From NCBI RefSeq assembly GCF_017874715.1, contig NZ_JAGGLR010000002.1:1-64000 (forward strand): a stretch of 64,000 nucleotides of DNA, in the 5' to 3' direction. Within the stretch, counting starts at the first letter, position 1, and each line of letters begins with the position of its first letter. Positions 23,803 through 32,060 of the stretch are shown here, piece by piece. Origin of the DNA: Streptomyces iranensis. GTDB taxonomy: Bacteria; Actinomycetota; Actinomycetes; Streptomycetales; Streptomycetaceae. A model generated the notes under the pieces. The model was not told the origin of the DNA. It made no database searches and worked only from the letters and a program-made list of their open reading frames with translations. A program made the translations under genes and the position numbers.

Positions 23803-24693
23803 CTAGCCATGGGCGGGAGGGGTGTCCTGCGGTTCGGAGGGGGCGAGGAGGTAGGAATGGAGCTGCCCGAGCAGTTCGGCGATGCCCTCCCTGTCCGCGC
23901 GGTAGCGGACCAGCTTGCCGCTGCGCGTCGACTGGAGCAGTCCGCCGCGCCGGAGGACCGCGAGGTGCTCGGAGGTGGTCGACGGGCCGAGTCCGGCACG
24001 CTCGGCTGCCTCGCCGACGGTCAGCTCCTCCCCGTCGGCGAAGTGCGCGAAGAGCTTCTGACGGGTTCCGCTGGTCAGCGCCTTGAGGAAGACCTGGAGG
24101 TCGTCGCCGGGCACGGCGGCCCCGGGGCGTATCGCCCGCCTCGCACCGGAGTCCGCCCGCCCGGACACCCGCTCGCCGGCCGCCTGTGGGAGCTCGTCCG
24201 GGGCCCGGTACGGGCTGCGGGGGACGCGGAGGGGGCGGTGGAGGTCGAACTCGGTCGGGGGGATGTCCAGGGCCGAGCACGCCTCGCGGACGACGTCCCG
24301 TTCGCTCTCGTCGAAGTAGCCGTCGGCGCAGCCGATGACGATGCCGATCTGGATGACGGCCCGCGCCTCGGCGGGCCTCCTCTTCGCCTTGCCGATCTCC
24401 CGCATGGCGCTCGCCGTGCCGAGGGCGAAGTCCGTGGTGAGCTCGTCGAGGTGGTCCTCGAAGCGGCGGTGCAGATCGTCCGGGGGGAAGTTCTGGAGCA
24501 CGTCGTTGGTGGCGATGAGCTGGGCGACGCGCCGCCGCTCGGACGGGTCGATCGTGCCGTCCGCCGCCGCCACCAGGGCGCACATGGCCATGCTCGCGTC
24601 CCGGAACGCCCCGCTCTGCAACTCGTGCTTCTTCGCCGTGAGTTGAGCCTGCATCGTCTGGACCGAGTCCTTGAGGCGGTCCCACAGCGTCAT
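23803..24693 (-). CDS. TerB domain fused to an ArsR-type HTH domain
   Basis: One uninterrupted frame of 296 aa. Residues 1-150 are a complete TerB-type helical domain (AMCALVAAADGTIDPSERRR and GIVIGCADGYFDESERDVV, the acidic repeats), which usually ends at EFDL. Here it continues through a Pro/Arg-rich linker into an ArsR-like winged helix (LTSGTRQKLFAHFADGEELT, LGPSTTSEHLAVLRRGGLLQ). ATG 24693 has GAAGGAG six bases upstream. An internal in-frame GTG at 24114 could also start the HTH part alone. TerB proteins act in tellurite/membrane stress; the fusion may regulate it. Confidence 0.7.
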   Translation of the reverse strand: MTLWDRLKDSVQTMQAQLTAKKHELQSGAFRDASMAMCALVAAADGTIDPSERRRVAQLIATNDVLQNFPPDDLHRRFEDHLDELTTDFALGTASAMREIGKAKRRPAEARAVIQIGIVIGCADGYFDESERDVVREACSALDIPPTEFDLHRPLRVPRSPYRAPDELPQAAGERVSGRADSGARRAIRPGAAVPGDDLQVFLKALTSGTRQKLFAHFADGEELTVGEAAERAGLGPSTTSEHLAVLRRGGLLQSTRSGKLVRYRADREGIAELLGQLHSYLLAPSEPQDTPPAHG

Positions 24694-24854
24694 CTGCATC
24701 TCCTTCTCAGTAATACCTCCATTGTGGGGAGAAAACAGAATCTACAGGTTTGTAGAGTTCCCTCGCGCGCGGGGCCACGGCCTCCTCGGCGGCATCCGGC
24801 GCGGCGCCCGGCCGGTGGGCGCCCCTGGTCCCAGCCCCGCCGCCCCGTGCGTCA

Positions 24855-25010
24855 CAATGACTGCACGAGGCGACGGGAGCCAGGAAGCCGGTGCGAGTCC
24901 GGCGCGGTCCCGCCACTGTGACCGGGGAGCGGTCCTCCCGCATGTCACTGTCCGCGGACGCGGATGGGAAGGCGGAGGTGAGCGACGATCCGGGAGCCAG
25001 GAGACTGACC
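24855..25010 (+). promoter_or_regulatory. cobalamin (B12) riboswitch
   Basis: The stretch carries the class hallmarks in order: GGAAGCCGGTGCGAGTCCGG, then the B12 box GCCACTG at 24912-24918 (in CCCGCCACTGTGACCGGGG), a variable arm, and the closing GGGAGCCAGGAGACTGACC. It ends about 50 bases before the GTG of the substrate-binding protein gene, so adenosylcobalamin should repress the whole transporter operon. The expression platform probably masks GGAGAGG (about 25046-25052). Confidence 0.9.
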
Positions 25011-25059
25011 CGTCGCCGGTCCGATGGCAGGGGCGAGGACACCCCGGAGAGGATCGACC

Positions 25060-26658
25060 GTGACGACGCGCGCCAGGACGGAGCCGACGCACCGGCCGGA
25101 ACCCGGCAGCCGGCCGGAACGCGGCAGATGGCCGGAACCCGGCAGACGAGGGGTGCTGGCCGCCGGCGGCGCCCTGGCACTGGCCGGGTCCGGCCTGCTC
25201 GCCGGGTGCGGCGCGGACGCGAGGGACGGGGGAGGCAGCGACCGGTTCCGCGCCGCGTTCACGGCCGGCGGCTCGCAGGAGACCCTCGATCCCCATGTCG
25301 CCCCGAACTTCGTCGACCAGGCCCGTGCCAAGGCCCTGTACGACACGCTCGGCACGTACGCGGACGACATGTCCGTCCGTAAGCGGCTCGCGGAGTCCTG
25401 GGAGAGCGACGCGTCCGGGACCCGGTGGCGGATACGTCTGCGCACCGCGGAGTTCCACGACGGGAAGCCGGTCACCGCTGGGGACGTCCTCTACAGCTAC
25501 CGCCGCGCCGCCGACCCCGCCACCGGATCCCCCTCGCAGGTGCTGCTCTCCGCAATCGACTCCGAGGCGAGCAGGGCCGACGGCCAACGATCCGTCGTCT
25601 TCGCGCTGAAGGCTCCGAACTTCGAGTTCCCCACCGTCTTCGCCGGGCCCGGCACCGAGATCATCCCCGACGGGACGACGGACTTCGGCAAGCCCATCGG
25701 CTCGGGCCCCTTCACCTACGTCTCGTTCACCCCCGGCGGCACCGCCCGGTACCGGCGCTGGGCGGACCACTGGGACGGCGCCCCGCACGTCGCCGAGCTG
25801 GAGATCGTCCCCGCGAACGAGGAGTCGGCACGGCTCAACGCGCTGCTGTCCGGACAGATCCACTACGCCGCTGACATGGCCGGCGCCTCCGTCAACCGGC
25901 TGAAACAGGACGGCTCGACGCGGCTGTTGACCGTGGAGCGGGCCACCGCCCAGCAGTTGCTGCTGCGTACCGGCCGCAAGCCGTTCGACGACCCACGGCT
26001 GGTGCGCGCCGTACAGCTCGGGCTCGACCGGGAGGCGCTGGTGCGCGTCGCCCTCGCCGGGCACGGCGAGCCGGGAAACGACCTGTTCGGCATGGGCCTG
26101 CGGGGCTACCCCGACGGCCTGAAGCCCCGCGAGCGCGACGTCGACGAGGCGCGGAGACTGGTGAAGCGGGCCGGCGCGGACGGGCTGAAGATCACCGTGG
26201 AGACCAGCTCGGTCGATGCCGCGTGGGAGCCGGCCGCGGATCTGATGGCGCGGCAGCTGCGCGAAGTGGGGCTGAGGCTGACCGCCAACACCCGCGCATC
26301 CAGCACGTACTTCAGCGAAATCAAGACGAACGGCGTCGCCGCCTTCAACACCACCTCCACGCTGCCCGTGTCCGACTTCCTCCAGCAGCGGGTGCGTGGC
26401 GGAGCGGCCCGCAACCAGACGCAGTACGCCTCGGAGAAGTTCGACGCGCTGCTGGAACGCGCCCGCACCACCCGCGACGAGCGGGACCGGCTGGCCCTGC
26501 TCGCCCGCGCCCAGAAGCTCGCCCGGGACGGGTCCGGGCTGCTGGTGTGGGCGTTCTCCGATGCCAACGACGCCATCGGCGCGTCGGTCCACGGCCTGCG
26601 CGCCGCACCGCCGAACTCCCACGACTGGGCGCGGTTCGACCGGGTTCGCGTCGGCTGA
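25060..26658 (+). CDS. ABC transporter substrate-binding lipoprotein, family 5 (Opp/Nik type), B12-regulated
   Basis: The 532-aa protein starts at GTG 25060, seven bases after GGAGAGG. The N-terminus is a Tat-type signal (GRRGVLAAGGALALAGSG) ending in lipobox LLAGC, so it is an exported, membrane-anchored lipoprotein. The rest is an SBP-5 fold (ETLDPHVAPNFVDQARAKAL, SGTRWRIRLRTAEFHDGKPV). The family binds peptides, nickel chelates or opines. The B12 riboswitch points to cobalt, a cobalt chelate or a corrinoid as ligand, which is inference. It is the first gene of a four-gene importer operon. Confidence 0.85.
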   Translation: MTTRARTEPTHRPEPGSRPERGRWPEPGRRGVLAAGGALALAGSGLLAGCGADARDGGGSDRFRAAFTAGGSQETLDPHVAPNFVDQARAKALYDTLGTYADDMSVRKRLAESWESDASGTRWRIRLRTAEFHDGKPVTAGDVLYSYRRAADPATGSPSQVLLSAIDSEASRADGQRSVVFALKAPNFEFPTVFAGPGTEIIPDGTTDFGKPIGSGPFTYVSFTPGGTARYRRWADHWDGAPHVAELEIVPANEESARLNALLSGQIHYAADMAGASVNRLKQDGSTRLLTVERATAQQLLLRTGRKPFDDPRLVRAVQLGLDREALVRVALAGHGEPGNDLFGMGLRGYPDGLKPRERDVDEARRLVKRAGADGLKITVETSSVDAAWEPAADLMARQLREVGLRLTANTRASSTYFSEIKTNGVAAFNTTSTLPVSDFLQQRVRGGAARNQTQYASEKFDALLERARTTRDERDRLALLARAQKLARDGSGLLVWAFSDANDAIGASVHGLRAAPPNSHDWARFDRVRVG

Positions 26659-26659
26659 C

Positions 26660-27607
26660 GTGCGTGGCTACGTCCTGCGGCGCACACTGCTGGCCGTTCT
26701 GCAGTGTCTGGTGGTGCTCGTCGCCGTGTTCGCCGTCGGTTCGCTGCTGCCCGGCGACACGGCCGACGTCCTCCGCGGCGAACTCGGCACGCCCGAACAG
26801 GTGACGGCGCTGCGCACCCAGTTGGGGCTGGACGAGCCGGCCTGGGCCCGCTTCGGGCACTGGCTCGGCAATCTGCTCACCGGCGACCTCGGGAACTCCC
26901 TGACGACCGGGGTGCCGGTGGGCGACGACATCGGCCGCCGTATCGGGGTGACGCTGTTGCTGGGCGTTCCGGCGCTGGTTCTGGTCATGGTGGCGGCGCC
27001 ACTGCTGGGCACGGTGTCGGGACTGCGGGAGGGCAGTCGCCTCGACCGGACGCTGAACACGGCGGCCGTCGTGCTGCACGCCGTCCCGGAGTTCGTGCTC
27101 GGGCTGCTGCTGGTCGCCTCGGTGTCGCTGGCGGCCGGGCTGCTGCCGGCCACCGCCGTCGGCATGGACACGGCCGCGCTGCTGGCCCAGCCGGCCGTGC
27201 TGGTGCTGCCGGTCACCGTTCTGACCGCCCGGCACCTGTGTGATCTGGCGCGGCAGATCCGGGCGGGCGTGGCGGCCGAGCGGCACGGGCCCGTCGCCGA
27301 GCACCTACGGCTGCTGGGGATGCGGGAGCGGACGGTGGTGCTGCGCCATGTGCTGCCGGGCGCGCTGGGTCCCGCGGCGCAGCAGTTCGCCCGCTGTGTG
27401 GAGGGGCTGCTGGGCGGTGCCGTACTGGTGGAGGCGGTATTCGGCTTCCGCGGGCTGGGCAGCGGTTTCGTCGAGGCGGTGCAGAACCGGGACATGCCCC
27501 AGGTGCAGACGTACGCGCTGCTGTTCGCGGGCACCGCAATCGTTGTGAACCTCGCCGCCGACCTGGTCGCCCACCGGCTGGCACCGCGCCTGGAGGTGAC
27601 GGCGTGA
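26660..27607 (+). CDS. ABC transporter permease 1 (OppB/NikB type)
   Basis: The 315-aa protein starts at GTG 26660, one base after the binding-protein stop. The N-terminus (YVLRRTLLAVLQCLVVLVAV) and about six transmembrane helices follow the OppB/NikB pattern. The cytoplasmic EAA loop is GPVAEHLRLLGMRERTVVL. With the second permease it forms the channel through which the B12-regulated substrate enters. Confidence 0.88.
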   Translation: MRGYVLRRTLLAVLQCLVVLVAVFAVGSLLPGDTADVLRGELGTPEQVTALRTQLGLDEPAWARFGHWLGNLLTGDLGNSLTTGVPVGDDIGRRIGVTLLLGVPALVLVMVAAPLLGTVSGLREGSRLDRTLNTAAVVLHAVPEFVLGLLLVASVSLAAGLLPATAVGMDTAALLAQPAVLVLPVTVLTARHLCDLARQIRAGVAAERHGPVAEHLRLLGMRERTVVLRHVLPGALGPAAQQFARCVEGLLGGAVLVEAVFGFRGLGSGFVEAVQNRDMPQVQTYALLFAGTAIVVNLAADLVAHRLAPRLEVTA

Positions 27608-28470
27608 GCTCGCGGGAAGACGCGATCGTGCCGGAGGACGAGACCGTACGGGAGGGGGCCGGCGCCGCGCGCGTCCGCCGACCCCGCCGTCCGTGGGTCG
27701 CTCTGGTGCTGCTCGGTGTGCCGGTGCTCGCGGCCCTGCTGGGGCCGTGGCTGGCCGGGGACACGCCGTCGGCACAGGGCGCGCTGCCGTCGCAGCCGCC
27801 GGGCGCCGGGCATCCGCTCGGTACGGACGTCCTGGGCCGCGATGTGCTGTGGCTCGTGCTGCACGGCGGCGCCTCGATCCTGGGCAGCGCCCTGGCCGCG
27901 CTGCTGATCGGCATGGCCGCCGGGGTGCCGCTGGGGCTGTTGGCCGCGGGGCCGCGGCGCGGCCTGGACGAGACGGTGATGCGCGGCCTCGACCTGCTGC
28001 TCGCCTTCCCCGGACTGCTGGTGCTGATGACCCTGGCCGCGACGGGACACCGCGACTGGTACTGGCTGGTGACGGTCGCCGGGGTGCTCCAGGTCCCGGC
28101 CGTGGCGCGCCTGGTGCGCGGAGCCGCGCTCGCGCCGGGCACCCGGACGGTCGTCGAGGCGCTGCGGATGCAGGGGCGCGGCTGGGCGTACATCCATCTC
28201 CGGCACTTGGCACGGCAGTTGGCCGCTCCCCTGGCCACGGACGCGGGCGGCCGGTTCTCCGTGGTGCTGTACCTGCTGGCGTCCGCCAACTTCCTCGGCC
28301 TGGGGCTGCCGGTGTCCTCGCCGGACTGGGCGGTACTCATCGAGCGCAACGGCGACACCCTGTTCACCCAGCCCGCCGCGGTGCTGGTGCCCGCCGGTCT
28401 GCTGACGGCGCTGTGCGTCGGCGGCAACCTGCTCGTGGACCGCGTCCTCGCACGGAGGAGGAACCGGTGA
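27604..28470 (+). CDS. ABC transporter permease 2 (OppC/NikC type)
   Basis: The 288-aa protein starts at GTG 27604 in a GTGA overlap with permease 1. It has a hydrophobic first helix (PWVALVLLGVPVLAALL), then the OppC/NikC hallmark GTDVLGRDVLWLVLHGG, and about six helices in total. The EAA-like loop is RTVVEALRMQGRGWAYIHLR. It is part of the B12-regulated importer. Confidence 0.88.
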   Translation: MSSREDAIVPEDETVREGAGAARVRRPRRPWVALVLLGVPVLAALLGPWLAGDTPSAQGALPSQPPGAGHPLGTDVLGRDVLWLVLHGGASILGSALAALLIGMAAGVPLGLLAAGPRRGLDETVMRGLDLLLAFPGLLVLMTLAATGHRDWYWLVTVAGVLQVPAVARLVRGAALAPGTRTVVEALRMQGRGWAYIHLRHLARQLAAPLATDAGGRFSVVLYLLASANFLGLGLPVSSPDWAVLIERNGDTLFTQPAAVLVPAGLLTALCVGGNLLVDRVLARRRNR

Positions 28471-28514
28471 GCGGAGGAGGCGAAGAGCCGGTGAGCGGAG
28501 GAGGCGAAGGGCCG
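28467..28514 (+). repeat. 24-bp tandem duplication at the ATPase gene start
   Basis: GTGAGCGGAGGAGGCGAAGA begins a 24-bp unit present twice (one base differs), so the protein begins VSGGGEEPVSGGGEGP. Each unit recreates a GTG and a GGAGGAGG ribosome-binding site, giving possible starts at 28467, 28491 and 28515. Confidence 0.85.
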
Positions 28515-30212
28515 GTGACCGGCACCGCCCATGTGCCGCTGCTGCACGTACCGGAGGTCTCCGCGCATGCCGACGGGGCGCAGCGGCCGCTGCTGGACCG
28601 GGTCGGACTGACCGTTCCGGCCGGTGCCGTCACCGCCGTCGTCGGCCCGTCGGGCAGCGGCAAGACGACGCTCGGCCTGGCGGCACTCGGTGCCTCCCGC
28701 AACGGTGTGCGGCTGACCGGACGCGTTCTGCTAACGGGTACGGACCTGCTGCTCCTGACACCGGCCCGGCGTCCCGCGGCCCGGACGGGCCGGGCCGCGC
28801 ATCTGCCGCAGCACCCGGAGACCGTACTGGATCCGGTCCGCCGGGCCGGTGGCGCGCTGACGGAGCTGGCCGCCCTCGGGCACCCGGAACGGGCCGCGCG
28901 CAAGCCCGCCGCGCGCCGGGCACTCGCCCTGGCCGGGCTGGAGTGGGAGGCCGTCCGCCGCCGCTTCCCGCACCAGCTCTCCGGCGGCCAGCAGCAGCGT
29001 CTGGCGCTCGCCTCCGCCCTGGTGACGGGGGCCCGGCTGCTGGTGCTGGACGAGCCGACGAGCGGCCTGGACCCGGCGCTGGCGCACGCCCTGGGCCGTA
29101 CGGTGCGGGCACTCGCGGACGACGGCGCGGGCGTACTGCTGCTCAGCCACGACCTGGCGTTGGTGCGGGAGACGGGCGACCGGGTCATCGTGCTGGAACA
29201 CGGCCGGGTCGTGGACGACGGGCCGGTGGCGGACGTCCTCGGCGGTCACCGGCGCGCCGGTGCCCCCGTCCCCAGCGACGGGCCGGCCGCCACCGGGCTT
29301 CCGGCCGTCCGCCACCGGGCCACCCGGGAACTCCTCACCGCGGAAGGCGGCGGCGGCGCGGGCAGAGAGTCGAGCTGGACGACGGCTGACCCGACGACGC
29401 CTGACCCGGCGGCGTCCGGTCCGACCACGACCGGCCCGCCGCGAGACGGGTCCGCTCCGGAGGACCCGGCGTCAGCGGACCGTGCCGGGGTCGCCGCCAT
29501 GGAGATCGTCGTGCGCCGCCGGTCCGGCGATCCCCTGGCCGGGCCGGTGTCGATGGCGTTCCCGCCCGGCCACAAGATCGCGCTGCTCGGGCCCTCCGGC
29601 TCGGGCAAGACGACCTTCGGACGGACGCTGGCCGGGCTGACCACACCGACCCGGGGCGAGGTACGGCTGGACGGCCGACCGCTCCCCCGCCGCATCGACC
29701 GGCGTACGCCCCCACAGCGCCGCGCCATCCAGTACGTGCGCCAGAACAGCGCGGGCTCCTTCGAGGAGCACCGTCCGGTCCTCGGGCAACTCGCGGACAC
29801 CGCACGGCTGCTGCGCGGCCTGCGCGCCGAGGAGGCGACGGCTGAGGCGATCGAGGCGGCCGGTGCGCTGGGGCTCGACCAGGCGCTGCTGCACCGGACC
29901 CCGGACCGGCTCTCCGGCGGCCAGCTCCAGCGCTGCGCGCTCGTACGGGCGCTGACGGCGCGTCCGTCCCTGCTCGTGTGCGACGAAGTGACGTCGGCGC
30001 TGGACACCGTTTCCCGGCAGCGGGTCCTCGACGCGCTGCCCCGCCTTCTCGCCCCGGCCGCCACCGCCCTGCTGTTCATCAGCCACGATCTGCCCGCGGT
30101 CCGTGCGCTGACCGAGGAGGCCGCGCTGTTCGACGGCGGCCGCTGTGTGCGGCGCGGGCCCGTCGGCGACGTCCTGCCCGCCGCGTGGTCCGGCGCACCC
30201 GTCCGGGCCTGA
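28467..30212 (+). CDS. double ATPase subunit of the B12-regulated ABC importer
   Basis: About 581 aa with two complete ABC ATPase domains. Each has Walker A (GPSGSGKTT), a signature (LSGGQQQRLA and LSGGQLQRCA), Walker B (LLVLDEPTS and LLVCDEVTS) and an H-loop (SHDL). A Pro/Thr/Asp-rich linker (about residues 275-345) joins them. Such fused NikDE/DppDF-type subunits power family-5 importers. The GTG at 28467 overlaps the permease stop (GTGA). A 24-bp tandem duplication makes the exact start uncertain by up to 16 residues. Confidence 0.88.
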   Translation: MSGGGEEPVSGGGEGPVTGTAHVPLLHVPEVSAHADGAQRPLLDRVGLTVPAGAVTAVVGPSGSGKTTLGLAALGASRNGVRLTGRVLLTGTDLLLLTPARRPAARTGRAAHLPQHPETVLDPVRRAGGALTELAALGHPERAARKPAARRALALAGLEWEAVRRRFPHQLSGGQQQRLALASALVTGARLLVLDEPTSGLDPALAHALGRTVRALADDGAGVLLLSHDLALVRETGDRVIVLEHGRVVDDGPVADVLGGHRRAGAPVPSDGPAATGLPAVRHRATRELLTAEGGGGAGRESSWTTADPTTPDPAASGPTTTGPPRDGSAPEDPASADRAGVAAMEIVVRRRSGDPLAGPVSMAFPPGHKIALLGPSGSGKTTFGRTLAGLTTPTRGEVRLDGRPLPRRIDRRTPPQRRAIQYVRQNSAGSFEEHRPVLGQLADTARLLRGLRAEEATAEAIEAAGALGLDQALLHRTPDRLSGGQLQRCALVRALTARPSLLVCDEVTSALDTVSRQRVLDALPRLLAPAATALLFISHDLPAVRALTEEAALFDGGRCVRRGPVGDVLPAAWSGAPVRA

Positions 30213-30224
30213 CCTGATCCGGCG

Positions 30225-30332
30225 TTGCCGGAACTGCTCCAGGCCATCAAGGTCCCGGAGGAGACCCACGAGATCGCGCGAGTGCCGCGCACCGCCTCGG
30301 GGAAGATCACCCGGCACATGCGCGGGCGCTGA
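30225..30332 (+). pseudogene. acyl-CoA ligase (AMP-binding enzyme), C-terminal relic
   Basis: A 35-codon stretch reads LPELLQAIKVPEETHEIARV followed by PRTASGKITRHMRGR and a stop. This is the extreme C-terminus of ANL-superfamily ligases, including the catalytic lysine motif (SGKI). Everything upstream is missing; the preceding sequence is the ATPase gene. It is a leftover of a gene deleted from this place. Confidence 0.75.
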
Positions 30333-30431
30333 TGGACGCCGACTCCTCAAGCGAACGGGCCGAATACCGCGGCGTATTGCGATTCCGGCGCGCTGGGGCT
30401 GGGGCGCGGCACCCCTCCGGCCCGCGCCACA

Positions 30432-31496
30432 TCACCCCTCCGGCTCGCGGGGCATCTCCGCGAGGGTGGTGCTGACCGTCTCCTCGGAGATCCCGCGCAC
30501 CAGTCCGGGCCCCTCCGGGCCGTCCAGGACGAACGTCAGCCCATCGGTGGCCTTCTTGTCCAGACGCATCAGCTCCACCAGTTCGGAGACGGCGACACGC
30601 GGGGGCAGCCCGGTCGGCAGGCCGTAGCGGGCGACCACGTCACGGTGCTCGGCGACCCGTTCCGGGCCGATGCGCCCCAGCGCGCCGGCGAGCCGCCCGG
30701 CGAACACCGTGCCGATGGCCACGCCCTCTCCGTGCCGCAGCGCGAACCCGGTGGCACGTTCCAGCGCATGCCCCAGCGTGTGGCCGTAGTTGAGGAGGTG
30801 GCGCAGGCCCGTGTCGCGTTCGTCCGCGGCGACGACGCCCGCCTTGAGCGTCACACTGGCCGCGATCTGGTCGAGCAGCGGCAGCCGGTCGAGATCGGGC
30901 GCGCCGATGAAGTGGCAGCGGGCGATCTCGCCGAGGCCGTTGCGCCACTCCCGTTCGGGCAGGGTGTCCAGGTGGTCGAGGTCGCAGAGCACGGCCGCGG
31001 GCTGCCAGTAGGCGCCGACGAGGTTCTTGCCCTCGGGCAGATTGACCGCGGTCTTCCCGCCGACGCTCGCGTCCACCTGGGCCAGCAGCGAGGTCGGCAC
31101 ATGGACTACCGGTGTGCCCCGGTGGTAGAGGGCGGCGGCCAGGCCCACCGTGTCGGTCGTGGTCCCGCCGCCGCAGGACACCACCACATCCGAGCGGGTC
31201 AGCCCGAATCCGACGAACCGGCGGCACAGGTCCGTCACGGCGGCCAGGTCCTTGGCCTCCTCCCCGTCGCGCGCCTGTACGACGAGCGAGGGCACACCCG
31301 GGTCGGGGGTCCGCTCGGCGGGCCGCGCGGTGACCACCACCGCCTTGCGCGCGCCCAGGGCGGCCACCACCTGCGGGAGCAGCCGCTGCACACCGTGTCC
31401 GATGTGGACGGTGTACGAGCGTTCGGCCAGCCCGACGGTGACCTGCCGGGAAGCAGACGCGGAACTGGCGGCCGGACTGGAAGTCGACGTGGTCAA
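30432..31496 (-). CDS. 3-dehydroquinate-synthase-like sugar-phosphate cyclase
   Basis: The 354-aa protein of the AroB superfamily starts at TTG 31496 (GAGGGGAAGG upstream). Motifs: VVSCGGGTTTDTVGLAAALY (NAD loop), PTSLLAQVDASVGGKTAVN, EGKNLVGAYWQP, LLNYGHTLGHALE (zinc histidines) and HGEGVAIG. The usual GxAEVIKYG reads GLGEIARCHFIG, so the substrate-contacting lysine appears as arginine. It may therefore be a secondary-metabolism cyclase rather than the shikimate enzyme. Relics of a P450/ferredoxin pair and an acyl-CoA ligase lie on either side. Confidence 0.75.
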   Translation of the reverse strand: MTTSTSSPAASSASASRQVTVGLAERSYTVHIGHGVQRLLPQVVAALGARKAVVVTARPAERTPDPGVPSLVVQARDGEEAKDLAAVTDLCRRFVGFGLTRSDVVVSCGGGTTTDTVGLAAALYHRGTPVVHVPTSLLAQVDASVGGKTAVNLPEGKNLVGAYWQPAAVLCDLDHLDTLPEREWRNGLGEIARCHFIGAPDLDRLPLLDQIAASVTLKAGVVAADERDTGLRHLLNYGHTLGHALERATGFALRHGEGVAIGTVFAGRLAGALGRIGPERVAEHRDVVARYGLPTGLPPRVAVSELVELMRLDKKATDGLTFVLDGPEGPGLVRGISEETVSTTLAEMPREPEG

Positions 31497-31577
31497 GACT
31501 GCCTTCCCCTCGCTTGCGCGGCCTCGGTGAGAAGCGTCTCGCGGGGCCGCGATCGGGTGTGAGCGCTTGCTGATCCA

Positions 31578-31800
31578 CTAATCCTCTACCGCGATCGCGG
31601 CGGCCGGGCAGAGGAACGACGCCTCGGCGACGCTGTCGCGGAGCGCGAGCGGCGGGTTCGGGCCCAGCGGGACGACGGCCCCGTCCTCCTCCCGCTGGTC
31701 GAACAGCTCCGGCGCGGCCAGTACCCGGGCGAGGGTCTGCCTCAGCCCGATCGCGATGTACCGGAGCAGTTCGTCCATCGCGTTGGGTATCAGCCCATCG
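31578..31800 (-). pseudogene. fused relic of a cytochrome P450 and a 3Fe-4S ferredoxin
   Basis: Reading leftward, LIPNAMDELLRYIAIG is the P450 segment just after the I helix. It runs directly into VLAAPELFDQREEDGAVV...ASFLCPAAAIAVED, the C-terminal half of a Streptomyces ferredoxin with its last cluster cysteine. The P450 heme-binding region and the ferredoxin's first two cysteines are gone, so one deletion joined the two genes in frame. Adjacent P450-ferredoxin pairs are common in Streptomyces, which explains the order. Confidence 0.7.
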
Positions 31801-32026
31801 CCCGCCCGCGGCCGGGCGAAGGCCATGCTGCGGGCGATTCTCCGGCTGCTGCCGGACGCCGCCACCGCTCCCCAGCGCCCGAAGGCCGGGCCCCGCAAGG
31901 GATTCCAAAGGCGTCCCAACAGGGCGAACCCACCGGTTCGGGCGATCCCCCCGTGTCGCCCGAACCGGCGGAGACATGCGGCCGCCCTCAGGGGAACGGC
32001 GGACAACCCCACGCCCCCTGAGTATA

Positions 32027-32045
32027 TTGGCTGTCAGCCAGCCAA
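32027..32045. promoter_or_regulatory. palindromic operator upstream of the TetR gene
   Basis: TTGGCTGTCAGCCAGCCAA is an imperfect palindrome (TTGGCTG against CAGCCAA) 16 bases before the TetR start. The ribosome-binding site AGGAG follows it. It is most likely the autoregulatory site of the TetR protein. Confidence 0.65.
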
Positions 32046-32060
32046 CACAGGAGTTATAGC

